Numbered from the stretch's first letter, positions 45,707-54,473 are shown. The stretch is DNA of 64,000 bases from Leptospira sp. WS58.C1 (GCF_040833995.1 NZ_CP162137.1:1515001-1579000); one strand, 5' to 3'. Notes: a model not told the origin generated them from the sequence alone. Made by a program: numbers and translations.

Positions 45707-45840
45707 TAGGAGTTCTAACAAAAAGTCAGCTGCAGGGTATAATACCCCAATTTATTGGCAAGAGCTAAATCCTAAGACGTAGTATGATTGTAATTTTCGA
45801 CCCGCGAATGTCGGAAAATTATTGAAAACCGAAAATATCT

Positions 45841-46377
45841 CTAACGTGCAAATTTTTCTGTAAGTAATGCGACTCTTTTATGTAGTACTTTTGTTTTGGG
45901 TAGGTCTGCGGAAAGTCCTTCCAAAGCCAGAAAAAACACTTTTGCGCTTTCTTTGTCCCCCAATATTCGCTCGGCGAATTTGATAATTTGTCTTTCGTAT
46001 TTTTGCGTGCTTTCGGGGGATAATTTAGAACAGGTTTCATAAAACTCTGCGGTTTTAGGTTTTCCTTCTATTTTGGCCCAGGGCTCGATCAATATCAGCT
46101 CGCAGATTCGCAGAAGTTTTTGTTTGGCGGAAATATTTTGGTCCAAAACTTTCTCCGCTTTTTCGTAACTCCCTTCCAAGGTGTAATCAAAGATCCCTTC
46201 AAATAGATCCTCTTTATTCTTAAATTTTAAATATAGGAGAGGGCGGGATAATTTCGCCTGTTTCGCTATATCGTCCATGGAAGTTTTGGAATATCCGAAT
46301 TGAAGAAAACAATATAGCGCAGCGTCTAAAATTTCCCTTTTTCTTGCCTCATCCCCTAGGCTTACCTTTCCGGTCAT
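45841..46377 (-). CDS. TetR-family transcription regulator
   Basis: A 178-residue repressor-type protein with an N-terminal HTH (ILDAALYCFLQFGYSKTSMDDIAKQAKLSRPLLYLKFKNKEDL, about 17-60) and a helical ligand domain. The start is placed at ATG 46377; the TTG five codons upstream lies inside an operator-like dyad. It is divergent from the metallo-hydrolase at 46529. The 150-bp gap holds two copies of TTGACA-N14-TGTCAA, which are likely its own binding sites. Ligand unknown. Confidence 0.92.
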   Translation of the reverse strand: MTGKVSLGDEARKREILDAALYCFLQFGYSKTSMDDIAKQAKLSRPLLYLKFKNKEDLFEGIFDYTLEGSYEKAEKVLDQNISAKQKLLRICELILIEPWAKIEGKPKTAEFYETCSKLSPESTQKYERQIIKFAERILGDKESAKVFFLALEGLSADLPKTKVLHKRVALLTEKFAR

Positions 46378-46385
46378 AAGATTAT

Positions 46386-46411
46386 TTGACAAATTAATAA
46401 AAAAATGTCAA
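46386..46411. promoter_or_regulatory. Operator-like dyad, copy 1 (TTGACA-N14-TGTCAA)
   Basis: TTGACA at 46386-46391 and TGTCAA at 46406-46411 are perfect inverse complements separated by 14 AT-rich nt. It lies 9 bp upstream of the tetR start. Binding here would block tetR expression. The half-site TTGACA also has the form of a -35 box. Confidence 0.7.
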
Positions 46412-46439
46412 CTTTATTAAACTTTGCAGGTCTGAGATG

Positions 46440-46465
46440 TTGACAGCTTAGATAAAAATTGTCAA
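46440..46465. promoter_or_regulatory. Operator-like dyad, copy 2 (TTGACA-N14-TGTCAA)
   Basis: A second copy with the same half-sites and the same 14-nt spacing, starting 54 bp after copy 1 and 63 bp before the metallo-hydrolase start. The spacers share TTA and an A-run, so the two copies also look like a direct duplication. It probably controls the rightward gene. Confidence 0.7.
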
Positions 46466-46528
46466 AATGTAAGGATAATATCTATCGGTTGTTCCGGTGG
46501 GTCGTTTCTAAATTAGGAAATAAAACGA

Positions 46529-47707
46529 ATGAAAAACATAAATCGATCCGGAAAATGGTTGGTTCCGATATTGATCTCTATCTTGGCCGGTTCCTTTTTT
46601 TATACCTGCCAAGCGCTGGGTAAACAAGCGGAAGGAGAAAGGTTTATTCGAATGCAAGGATCTCCCCAATGGAAAGAAGGGCAATTCGTAAATCCTCAAC
46701 CTCTGATCAACGATTTCTGGAGAGCTATAGGCAGTATGTTCCACCCAAGCGCCGATGTAACTCCCAAAGATCCTGTGCCTGTAGTTTTTGTGGAAAAATC
46801 GAGATTTTCAAAATTTCCAGAGTCCGGTTTAAGGGTTACCTGGTTTGGACATTCCTCTTCTTTGGTAGAATTGGATGGAGTTAGGATCTTAACCGATCCT
46901 GTTTGGTCGGACAGAACTTCTCCTTCTTCTTGGATCGGACCAAAAAGATGGTATCCTCCTTTAATCTCTTTGGAAGATCTCCCGGAAATAGATTTGGTAT
47001 TAATTTCACACGATCATTACGATCATATGGATTTCGGGACGATTTCCAAATTGAAAGATCGAAACACGTTATTTGTCGTTCCCTTAGGTTTAGGAGCCAA
47101 TCTTTCTCACTGGGGTGTTCCTGAGGAAAAGATCGTGGAATTGGACTGGTGGGAAAGTAAAAAGATCAAGGACCTGGAAATAGTAAGCACTCCGGCTAGG
47201 CATGCTTCCGGTAGATATCTTTTGGACAACGACGAAAAACTTTGGTCCAGTTACGCTTTGCTCGGGCCTAAACATCGGGTTTATTTTTCGGGAGATACGG
47301 GTTTGTTTCCAAAAATGAAAGAGATCGGTGCAAAATACGGTCCTTTCGATCTGACTATGATAGAGACGGGGCAATACAACCAGGCATGGCCAGATTGGCA
47401 TATCGGTCCTGAACAAGCGGTGATCGCTCATGCCCAGCTTAGAGGAAAGGTATTACTCCCGATCCATTGGGGACTGTTTGCTCTTGCATCACACGGTTGG
47501 ACGGAGCCTGTGGAAAGAGTTTTAGAAAAATCTAAAGAACTTGGAGTTACTGTGATTACTCCTAAACCAGGAGAAAGTTTGGAACCTGATTTACAAAAAG
47601 ATTATATTGCTTGGTGGCCTAAACTCCCGTTTAATTCCTCCAAAGAAGATCCGATCGTATCTAGCCAGCTTGAAGAAGATACTGCGAGTAGCGGGGTGAT
47701 TAAATGA
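46529..47707 (+). CDS. Metallo-beta-lactamase-fold hydrolase, NAPE-PLD/UlaG-like, membrane-anchored or exported
   Basis: A 392-residue zinc hydrolase. The N terminus is a hydrophobic signal (LVPILISILAGSFFYTC) that may be a signal peptide or anchor. The metal motif is ISHDHYDHMD (about 155-164), with further ligands in ETPARHASGR-like, SGDTG and LPIHWGLF segments. TWFGHSSSLVELDG and YPPLISLEDLPEIDLVLISH match the N-acyl-phosphatidylethanolamine phospholipase D-like branch. A lipid phosphodiester substrate is possible but not shown. It is divergent from a TetR gene and shares two operator dyads with it. Its stop overlaps the start of a degraded epimerase gene, indicating a former operon. Confidence 0.88.
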   Translation: MKNINRSGKWLVPILISILAGSFFYTCQALGKQAEGERFIRMQGSPQWKEGQFVNPQPLINDFWRAIGSMFHPSADVTPKDPVPVVFVEKSRFSKFPESGLRVTWFGHSSSLVELDGVRILTDPVWSDRTSPSSWIGPKRWYPPLISLEDLPEIDLVLISHDHYDHMDFGTISKLKDRNTLFVVPLGLGANLSHWGVPEEKIVELDWWESKKIKDLEIVSTPARHASGRYLLDNDEKLWSSYALLGPKHRVYFSGDTGLFPKMKEIGAKYGPFDLTMIETGQYNQAWPDWHIGPEQAVIAHAQLRGKVLLPIHWGLFALASHGWTEPVERVLEKSKELGVTVITPKPGESLEPDLQKDYIAWWPKLPFNSSKEDPIVSSQLEEDTASSGVIK

Positions 47708-47982
47708 AATTAAGAGTAATAATTACCGGCTCCACCGGAATGATGGGCGAAGGTGTATAATTTTCGTCCCGGTTATATGCATCCAACTTCCGGAGAAAAA
47801 ATACTTTGTCTGCCTATAAATATTTCGGCTGGACTTTTCCTCTGTGAAGGATCATTTTTCCGAAGCGTGTTTCTACCTTGAAACAACTCGGGATCGCTAT
47901 GATCCATGCGAATGCGAAAGATTATGGTACGAATACTTTAGAAGCTGCGGATATATTAGAATTAGCTAATTTCTATAAGTAG
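47704..47982 (+). pseudogene. Collapsed NAD-dependent epimerase/dehydratase-like gene
   Basis: Starts with ATG overlapping the preceding stop (ATGA) and encodes MKLRVIITGSTGMMGEGV, the Rossmann start of an NAD-binding epimerase-like family, then hits TAA at 47758. After a shift the C-terminal part of the same type of protein is visible: FRPGYMHPTSGEKNTLSAYKY, then, past further stops and shifts, TLKQLGIAMIHANAKDYG and a stop at 47980-47982. Roughly the middle of a 220-residue protein is missing. At least one internal deletion plus frameshifts have occurred, so the gene is dead. Confidence 0.8.
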
Positions 47983-48018
47983 GTATCGGTTTTTATTGAC
48001 AATTTTTCAAAAGACGGA

Positions 48019-48046
48019 CCGGGAGCAATCCAGGAATTACTCCCGG
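48019..48046. terminator. Hairpin between the pseudogene and the HdeD-like gene, possibly bidirectional
   Basis: CCGGGAG (48019-48025) pairs with CTCCCGG (48040-48046), with extra AAT/ATT pairs inside. It lies 27 bp after the stop of the - strand HdeD-like gene and 37 bp after the pseudogene. A modest T-tract (TCCGTCTTTT) follows on the - strand. Confidence 0.5.
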
Positions 48047-48072
48047 GGTTCTGAACGAAAATTACGATAAAA

Positions 48073-48630
48073 TTATTTTCTAGATCTTTCTATCTTGAAC
48101 TCTTTCCAACCTAAGTATAAATTTCCCATCCCAGAGATGAAAAACCCGATTCCGGTCCAAAAAATAATCGTAAATATCCCGATCAAAGGAAAGAATAATA
48201 CGAATATTGCGAAAAGTAGGGTGGAAATCCCTAGAATAAGGACATATCCCCAATGAGAGTTCCTTAGTCTTCGAATTTCTATAGAAAAAGATATTAGGGA
48301 AATTGAACGAAAAATCAGCAAAAATCCGAATACAAAGGGAAGTGTGACAGCAGTGATCTCCGGATGAATGAATAATAAGGAGCCGATCAGAACGTCTAAG
48401 ATACCGACAACTAAATTCCAAATGAATATTTCAGTGTATTTCCTATTGTATAAGGAAAATAGGATATGGCTAACTCCGGTTGCGGCCAGAATGATTGAGA
48501 ATGCAAGTGCCAATACTAAAAAACTTTGTCCGGGAAATAGAATCGTCACCGTTCCCGTTAGAAGCCAAAGGGCACCGACTAATATTTGAAGCCACCAATG
48601 TTTTGATTCTTGAGTTATTAAAGTTGTCAT
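48073..48630 (-). CDS. HdeD-family (DUF308) membrane protein
   Basis: A 185-residue protein made almost wholly of six hydrophobic segments (WLQILVGALWLLTGTVTILFPG, FLVLALAFSIILAATGV and so on) in the repeated hairpin layout of the HdeD/DUF308 family. Members are linked to acid or general stress, but their molecular activity is unknown. It lies downstream of hsp20 on the same strand, with a terminator between, so the two are probably separate units. Confidence 0.88.
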   Translation of the reverse strand: MTTLITQESKHWWLQILVGALWLLTGTVTILFPGQSFLVLALAFSIILAATGVSHILFSLYNRKYTEIFIWNLVVGILDVLIGSLLFIHPEITAVTLPFVFGFLLIFRSISLISFSIEIRRLRNSHWGYVLILGISTLLFAIFVLFFPLIGIFTIIFWTGIGFFISGMGNLYLGWKEFKIERSRK

Positions 48631-48653
48631 AAGGTTTTATTTTAATTTACTCC

Positions 48654-48687
48654 GAAAAAAATCGGCGAATTTGAAACGAACTCGCCG
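48654..48687 (-). terminator. Rho-independent terminator after hsp20
   Basis: On the - strand CGGCGA pairs with TCGCCG around an AT-rich loop and is followed directly by ATTTTTTTC. It begins 27 bp after the hsp20 stop codon. Confidence 0.78.
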
Positions 48688-48714
48688 AGTATTCAGCTTT
48701 TGTAATCGGTGGTA

Positions 48715-49146
48715 TTAATTTACTCCGATCTTAACCGCTTTTTTGGGCGCTTCTAGTTCCTTTCTAGGAATAGTGAGCTTTAACACTCCGTTATCGTATT
48801 TAGCGCTGATTTGATCCTTAATAACATTATCCGGAAGAGTGAATGTCCTGCTAAAGGAAGAATAATTGTATTCTCGCTTGCTATAGGTTTTGTCCTCTTG
48901 TTTGGATTCGGATTTTTTTTCCGCGCTTACGGTAAGCTGGTCGCCTTCTAGATCGATTTTAAAATCCCCTTTTTCCAAGCCGGGAGCCGCGAAATCCATT
49001 TCATATCCTTCCTTCGTCTTTACCACGTTAACTGCCGGGATATGTTGGAAGGGGCTTCTATTCAATAACTCGTTCCAGGATTGGAAGAAATGATCCAAAT
49101 TGGAAAGATTCAAAAAATGATCCGTTGGTTTGGTTATACTATTCAT
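48715..49146 (-). CDS. Small heat-shock protein, Hsp20/alpha-crystallin family
   Basis: A 143-residue ATP-independent chaperone. The alpha-crystallin domain (about 40-135) contains EMDFAAPGLEKGDFKIDLEGDQLTVSA, the FSRTFTLPDNV strand, and the family-defining DNGVLKLTIPR near the end. The N-terminal arm has the usual PF/HxP residues (FQHIPAVNV). Monocistronic, with a clear terminator. The 186-bp upstream gap shared with the divergent LytS-like kinase showed me no CIRCE element. Confidence 0.95.
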   Translation of the reverse strand: MNSITKPTDHFLNLSNLDHFFQSWNELLNRSPFQHIPAVNVVKTKEGYEMDFAAPGLEKGDFKIDLEGDQLTVSAEKKSESKQEDKTYSKREYNYSSFSRTFTLPDNVIKDQISAKYDNGVLKLTIPRKELEAPKKAVKIGVN

Positions 49147-49332
49147 CGCGAATACTCCTGAGGAAGTTTTAAACTAGTATTAACGATCAGTCAACGGCCA
49201 ACGGGGAGAACGGCACGATCCAAAAGGAAAAAGCAAACCTACAGGGTTTTCCGCATAATTTTGATTGCAGAGGAATCGAGAGTATGTAATCTAATGATGA
49301 CTTACGTTAATATACCGCAATTATAGGCATTT

Positions 49333-50676
49333 ATGGGCAATGAAAGAAGGTTGAAAGATGTTTTGGATAATATGCCTATTCTTTTCTTTTCCTTGGACGA
49401 GAATCTTAGACCTGTTTCTTGGAACCATGAATGCGAAAAAGTTTTGGGATATTCTTTTATCGAGATCTTAAACGATCCCAGTTTTTCTTTTCGAAATTTG
49501 ATCCCAGATAGAGGGGAATCTGCCGGATTCAATCCCGGACTTCTGGATTCGGATTTTAAGAATTGGGAATTGGATCTGGTTTCCAAAGGAGGAAAGTCCA
49601 AATTAGTCTCCCTTTCTAATATCTCCTCGGAATTTCCGCTTTTCGGTTCCATGAAATGGTTCGTCGGTGTGGATATTACTAGAACCAAAGAGATAGAACG
49701 AGAATTAAAAAGTTCTTTAAAGGAACTGTCTGATTTTCAGAAAGCGCTGAATGCCGTATCTATCGTTGCGATTACCGATAAGGCTGGAACGATCATCTAC
49801 GTGAACCAAAACTTCTGCGATATTAGCGGATATTCCAGAGACGAATTGTTAGGACATACTCATAGGGTAGTCAATTCCGGATACCATCCGAAGGAGTTTT
49901 TCGCAGATCTTTGGAAGACGATTTCCAAAGGAAAAATTTGGAAAGGAGAAATTAAAAACAGAGCTAAAGACGGAAAATATTACTGGGTGGATACCACCAT
50001 TTCCCCAATTTTGGACGTCAATGGAAAGCCGTATCAATATCTGGCGATCCGCAACGATATCACAGAAAGAAAAGAAACGGAAGAGAAGGCGAGGCACGCC
50101 GAGAACAATCTAAAGATCCTTCAAGATCGGATGAGTCCTCATTTCCTATTTAATACGTTGAGCATCATTCATTCCTATCTCCAGACAAACCCAGGGCTTG
50201 CGGATTCCGCCATTTTAATGCTCGCAGATAATTACAGATTTTTAATGGATCAGGCAAACCAACAGCTTGTCCCTTTCGATATAGAATGGGAATTTATGGA
50301 AAATTATCTACAACTTTTGAAACTTAGGTTTTCCGACTTTTTAGAAGTGGAGTTCGAAAAATCGGGTAATTTTAAACAATGCCAGATCCCGCCCTTGACC
50401 TTACAACCTTTAGTGGAAAATTCCTATATTCACGGTTTAAGAGATAGAAAAGGAAAAGGAAAGATCAGCGTTAAAGCTTTGATGAAGGATGACAAGACCA
50501 TGGTAACGATAAGGGATAATGGAAAGGGATTAAAGGATTCCAATATTCTTTCCAGGAGCATTGTGAACATTTCCGAACGTCTGAAATTTTATCTTTACGA
50601 TTCGGAAGTGAAGATCGAAAATCACCCCGAGGGCGGGGCGATCGTCACGATCGGTTTTAAATCCGCGAAAAATTAA
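49333..50676 (+). CDS. PAS-PAS sensor kinase of the LytS/His_kinase (PF06580) class
   Basis: A 447-residue soluble kinase with two PAS domains (about 1-120 and 130-250; the second has ITDKAGTIIYVNQNFCDISGYSRDELLG and the Aer-like NSGYHPKEFF). The kinase region has DRMSPHFLFNTLSIIHSYL with acceptor His270 and a compact ATPase domain (LQPLVENSYIHGL, RDNGKGL). The second PAS resembles FAD-binding redox-sensing PAS domains. It is followed after 8 bp by a LytTR regulator, its evident partner. No transmembrane segments, unlike typical LytS. Confidence 0.92.
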   Translation: MGNERRLKDVLDNMPILFFSLDENLRPVSWNHECEKVLGYSFIEILNDPSFSFRNLIPDRGESAGFNPGLLDSDFKNWELDLVSKGGKSKLVSLSNISSEFPLFGSMKWFVGVDITRTKEIERELKSSLKELSDFQKALNAVSIVAITDKAGTIIYVNQNFCDISGYSRDELLGHTHRVVNSGYHPKEFFADLWKTISKGKIWKGEIKNRAKDGKYYWVDTTISPILDVNGKPYQYLAIRNDITERKETEEKARHAENNLKILQDRMSPHFLFNTLSIIHSYLQTNPGLADSAILMLADNYRFLMDQANQQLVPFDIEWEFMENYLQLLKLRFSDFLEVEFEKSGNFKQCQIPPLTLQPLVENSYIHGLRDRKGKGKISVKALMKDDKTMVTIRDNGKGLKDSNILSRSIVNISERLKFYLYDSEVKIENHPEGGAIVTIGFKSAKN

Positions 50677-50684
50677 TAATAAAA

Positions 50685-51407
50685 ATGGCTGAATGGAGAA
50701 CACTGATCGTTGAAGACGAGGCCCCTACTAGGGAATTACTCGTAAATTACTGTATTGCTCGCCCTGAATTAAAACTAGTAAAAATAGCTAAAGATGGGGA
50801 AGAAGCGCTGGAATATCTTCAGAACGAAGAATTCCATCTGGCTTTTTTGGATATTAATCTTCCCATCCTTTCCGGCTTGGATATTCTAGAAAGATTGGAA
50901 AATCCTCCGTATATTATTTTTATCACTGCGCTTAGAGACAAGGCGATCGAGGCATTCGAATTCGGTGTCATCGATTACCTTCTCAAACCGTTTTCTAAAG
51001 AAAGATTTTTTAAAGCGGTGGATCGTGCCGTGGAAATTTTAGGGAACGAATCAGGCAAACCTTCCAAGAACGTTTTTAACGAGCATGGACTTTTCATTTT
51101 AGAAAAGGAAAATCATTTTTTAATTCCTTACGGAGAGATCATTTATATTTCGTCCAGGGATAATTTTAGCGTGGTTCATACCGAAAAAAGGCAGTACGTG
51201 ACTTACAAATCCTTAAAAAGTCTGGAGCATAAACTTCCTCCGAATAAATTTATGAGGGTATATAAACAATACATAATTAATTTGGAAAAGTTGTCTCATT
51301 TACAAAGTGATAATATGGGAAATTATTCCGTTCACTTGAAAGATGAGGACGAGACACAACTTCCCGTCGGAAGAAAGTATATCTCCAAGATCAAAGAACT
51401 TCTTTAA
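50685..51407 (+). CDS. LytTR-family response regulator (AlgR/AgrA type)
   Basis: A 240-residue regulator with a receiver domain (about 1-125; Asp56 in LAFLDINLPILSG, Lys in YLLKPFSKERF) and a LytTR DNA-binding domain (about 140-238; YISSRDNFSVVHT, KSLKSLEHKLPPNKFMRVYKQYIINL, QLPVGRKY). Partner of the preceding kinase. Targets unknown; a self-contained two-gene operon. Confidence 0.95.
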   Translation: MAEWRTLIVEDEAPTRELLVNYCIARPELKLVKIAKDGEEALEYLQNEEFHLAFLDINLPILSGLDILERLENPPYIIFITALRDKAIEAFEFGVIDYLLKPFSKERFFKAVDRAVEILGNESGKPSKNVFNEHGLFILEKENHFLIPYGEIIYISSRDNFSVVHTEKRQYVTYKSLKSLEHKLPPNKFMRVYKQYIINLEKLSHLQSDNMGNYSVHLKDEDETQLPVGRKYISKIKELL

Positions 51408-51543
51408 TTTCTCCCTGTGATTTTGCCGGTTAAGAACCGATTTCACCGTATATCTCGCGAAGTATTGACTTAAGCGAGATTTTTGCTTATTCTTGCTTCT
51501 TTCCGGCTTATCCGGAACGAGCGCAATTAAAGGAGAAATCAAA

Positions 51544-52929
51544 TTGGAGAATCAGAACGGAAGTCTTGTTAGTTTACAATTTTTGGGAGGAGTGGGCACC
51601 GTTACTGGTTCTAAATACCTTTTAAAAGCCTTTGGAAAAACGATTCTGATCGACTGCGGTCTTTTCCAAGGGGAAAAAAAACTCAGACTTTTGAACTGGG
51701 ATGCAGATCAATTCTTTCCGACGGAAATAGATCATATTCTTCTTACTCACGGACATTTGGACCATTGCGGATATTTACCTAGAGTTGTAAAAAAAGGTTT
51801 TCGAGGGAAAATATTCGGCACCAAACCTACATTAGATGTATCTAATATAGTTCTGAAAGATAGCGCAAAATTACAGGAAGAAGACGCAGAACTTGCGAAT
51901 TTGGGCGGATATTCCAAACATAAACCCGCCTTTCCATTGTATGATAGCGACGATGCCGAAAAGACAATCAAACTATTTTATGCCGTAGAGATCGGGGAAT
52001 GGTTCCATCTGGAACCGAATATTCGGTTTCGTTTCCGATACAACGGTCATATTCTCGGAGCAAGCTTTATCGAGTTCAAGGTTGGGAACAAGACGCTAAT
52101 CTTCTCGGGGGATATAGGTCGTGATAACGATCCTCTTTTATATCCGCCGGAAAAGCCGGAGGAAGGGGATATTGTCCTAATCGAATCCACCTATGGGAAT
52201 CGGATCCACAGGGGAAATCCGGTCAAACGTTTAGCTCAATTGATCCATGAATTCTCCACTTCTAAGGGAACCATTATCGTTCCCTGCTTCGCGGTGGAGA
52301 GAATTCAGGCAGTCATGTATCTGATTTGGAAATTGATGAAGGACGGAGAGATCCCGAATATACCCGTATATATGGATTCTCCTATGGGATCTAAAGTTTT
52401 AGATTTATTTAATACTTATGGAAGCGAATGGCATAAGTTGAAGGAGGACGAATTATCCGAATTAAAAGAGGATATATTCTGCATCACCGAATCTTCGGAG
52501 ACCAAAAAGATAGTGAATAAAAGGGGACCGAAAATTGTGATCGCCGGAAGCGGGATGGCCACGGGAGGAAGGGTGCTTTCCTATCTAGAACATTCCTTAG
52601 GCGATCCTAATTCTCTAGTATTATTCGTAGGATACCAAGCGAGAGAGACCAGGGGTAATAAATTGCTGAGGGGAGATACTGAGATCAAGATCCGGGGTAA
52701 ATATTATGAGGTGAGATGTGATGTTCAGAATATAGACGGATTATCCGCTCATGCAGACCAATCGGAACTTATCTCTTGGTTATCCAAGATCAAAACGCAA
52801 CCTAAGGAGGTCTTCATTGTACACGGTGAAGAGGACGCAAGTAGGATCTTAGGGAATCGTATCCGAAGTATATACGGATGGGAGGCAAAGATCCCGGAAA
52901 GAGGAGAAGTTTTCGAATTCGAAGTGTAA
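51544..52929 (+). CDS. MBL/beta-CASP-fold RNA-processing nuclease
   Basis: A 461-residue cytoplasmic metallo-nuclease of the CPSF73/YSH1-like branch. Metal motif LLTHGHLDHCGYLPRV (HxHxDH), SGDIGRDNDPLL, the beta-CASP domain (PVYMDSPMGSKVLDLF, IAGSGMATGGRVLSYLEH) and the C-terminal RMMBL part (VRCDVQNIDGLSAHADQSELISWL, VHGE). The start is TTG 51544, which has AAGGAG 8 nt upstream; the frame is open a further 17 codons but without a ribosome site. Expected to cleave or trim RNA. Confidence 0.9.
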   Translation: MENQNGSLVSLQFLGGVGTVTGSKYLLKAFGKTILIDCGLFQGEKKLRLLNWDADQFFPTEIDHILLTHGHLDHCGYLPRVVKKGFRGKIFGTKPTLDVSNIVLKDSAKLQEEDAELANLGGYSKHKPAFPLYDSDDAEKTIKLFYAVEIGEWFHLEPNIRFRFRYNGHILGASFIEFKVGNKTLIFSGDIGRDNDPLLYPPEKPEEGDIVLIESTYGNRIHRGNPVKRLAQLIHEFSTSKGTIIVPCFAVERIQAVMYLIWKLMKDGEIPNIPVYMDSPMGSKVLDLFNTYGSEWHKLKEDELSELKEDIFCITESSETKKIVNKRGPKIVIAGSGMATGGRVLSYLEHSLGDPNSLVLFVGYQARETRGNKLLRGDTEIKIRGKYYEVRCDVQNIDGLSAHADQSELISWLSKIKTQPKEVFIVHGEEDASRILGNRIRSIYGWEAKIPERGEVFEFEV

Positions 52930-52938
52930 TTATGCAAT

Positions 52939-52958
52939 CCGCGGTTTTATTACCGCGG
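52939..52958. terminator. Short hairpin after the nuclease gene
   Basis: CCGCGG (52939-52944) pairs with CCGCGG (52953-52958) around TTTTATTA, 10 bp past the stop codon. No proper T-run follows, so termination strength is doubtful. Confidence 0.4.
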
Positions 52959-53079
52959 AATTTCACCCTGGAAATCCGCCGGAAACCGTCCCAATCGGTA
53001 GGATCTCTCACCGGGCCTTGACCTTTACTTTTTCTTCCCGTATGGTTATGACCATCGAGATATAAAGGGACTTAAAAAC

Positions 53080-53760
53080 ATGACCAGCGCAGTAAAAATC
53101 GCAACCGAGACAAACCGAGTTTTACCAAGGGAAATTTTTCCAAAAGAAAACCTTCTCCATCACCATGAAGTTAATTTCACTCGTAAGAAGATTTCCAAAA
53201 ACGAGATCTTATTCTCTCAAGGAGAGCAGGCTAACGGGTTTTATATAGTCGAGACCGGCTCCATCCGATCCTATAGAACTTCCTGGTCGGGGGAAAAACA
53301 GCATACATTCAAAATTTATCATCCTGGAAATTGGGTCGGGATCAGAGACGCCGCCATCGGAGGAAATTTCCTGCACCATGCTGTGGCGCTCGTGGAATCC
53401 ACGGTTCTATTTGTGGAAGAAGAGGAACTTCGCAGACTTTTAAATTCCGATTCAGAATTCCAAAATTCAGTGTTCAGACAGGTAACAATCGAAGCTGTCG
53501 AGTCGGAGAATAAGATCTATTCTTTGGGAACTCGTCAAGTTCACGCAAAACTTTCAGAATTTCTGTTACAATTATCAGAATCACAAGACTCGGACGAAGA
53601 TCTTCCTTTCACTCGTGAGATCATGGCATCTATGATCGGCGTGACTACTGAAACTTTGGTCCGGGCCTTGGCTGATTTTAAGAGCAGAGGTTGGGTGGAA
53701 ATAGACAAAAGAAAAATAGTGATTAAAAATGAAGAGGCTCTCCTTCGTTTGTTGGATTGA
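53080..53760 (+). CDS. Crp/Fnr-family transcription regulator
   Basis: A 226-residue regulator with a cNMP-binding-like barrel (about 30-135, EILFSQGEQANGFYIVETGSIRSYRT) and an HTH at about 180-220 (TREIMASMIGVTTETLVRALADFKSRGWVEI). The recognition helix ETLVRAL keeps the Glu and Arg used by FNR/CRP on TTGAN6TCAA-type sites. There is no N-terminal Cys cluster, so it is not an oxygen-sensing [4Fe-4S] FNR. A matching dyad occurs upstream of ccoN at 62630, so the cbb3 operon is a candidate target. Confidence 0.88.
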   Translation: MTSAVKIATETNRVLPREIFPKENLLHHHEVNFTRKKISKNEILFSQGEQANGFYIVETGSIRSYRTSWSGEKQHTFKIYHPGNWVGIRDAAIGGNFLHHAVALVESTVLFVEEEELRRLLNSDSEFQNSVFRQVTIEAVESENKIYSLGTRQVHAKLSEFLLQLSESQDSDEDLPFTREIMASMIGVTTETLVRALADFKSRGWVEIDKRKIVIKNEEALLRLLD

Positions 53761-53801
53761 ATCCTCATACCGTTTATATTCTCTACTTAAAGTTTTATAA
53801 A

Positions 53802-54470
53802 ATGGTCCTGTATGATATCCAGAACATTCTAAACTTCAAAGTAAATCGGATCCACCTTAAAGGAGAACTTTTTATCCCGAGCCAGGCTGAGTTTTTGGCT
53901 ATCTTGATCTTAGATGAGAAGGATGATAAATTCGCGGATCGATTTTCTAAGATGAGGATTTCACTGAATGAATGGGGAGTGGCCACTTTTTTTCTGAAAG
54001 GCCTTTTGACCCGGGAGGAAAGAGAGATCCACGCAAATCGTTCCGATATTGCTCTTCTGTCGGATCGACTTTTAGAGATCACCAAACAGATCAAAAATAT
54101 CAAGGGCGCTGATTCTTTAAAAATTTCTTATATAGGATCTTCCTCGATATCGGATAGAATATTCCGGGCTGCACAAAGTTCGGAATCGCCGGTCGAAAGT
54201 TTGGTATTAATCGGGAACGGTCTTCAGGAATATAATGGAAAGTTGTTAAACGCTTCCATCTTGAATATTTTAGGTGAGCTTGATTTTACGGGCAGAATAG
54301 TGAACCGTTCCGTTCTTTCCAAGATAGAAACTTCTGTTAAAAGAATGTATTTTGTACCAGGTTCTCCGAGTCATTTCGAGGACAGTGCCAAATGGATTAT
54401 GGTTTCGGAAGCGATACTAAGATGGTATCGCTTCCCGGAAAAAAGGTCCAAGGAATTCTCCCATTTATAA
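53802..54470 (+). CDS. Divergent dienelactone-hydrolase-like alpha/beta hydrolase
   Basis: A 222-residue protein whose layout follows the dienelactone hydrolase-like family: ATFFLKGLLTREERE corresponds to the LLDLLTPEEE motif, SDIALLSDRLLEI to the next helix, YIGSSSISD to the nucleophile turn, ELDFTGR to the acid, and VPGSPSHFED to the catalytic His. The nucleophile elbow is degenerate (GSSSI rather than GxSxG), and the usual HGSGSS oxyanion motif reads LDEKDDK. It may be an inactive or altered hydrolase. It follows the Crp/Fnr gene closely; the frame is open to a TTG at 53757 overlapping that stop, but ATG 53802 seems more natural. Confidence 0.55.
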   Translation: MVLYDIQNILNFKVNRIHLKGELFIPSQAEFLAILILDEKDDKFADRFSKMRISLNEWGVATFFLKGLLTREEREIHANRSDIALLSDRLLEITKQIKNIKGADSLKISYIGSSSISDRIFRAAQSSESPVESLVLIGNGLQEYNGKLLNASILNILGELDFTGRIVNRSVLSKIETSVKRMYFVPGSPSHFEDSAKWIMVSEAILRWYRFPEKRSKEFSHL

Positions 54471-54473
54471 GAC

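Noticed and set aside
45735..45748. GGGTATAATACCC palindrome upstream of the SpoIIE gene
   Set aside because: A short dyad without T-run or repeated copy; too little to call a terminator or operator.
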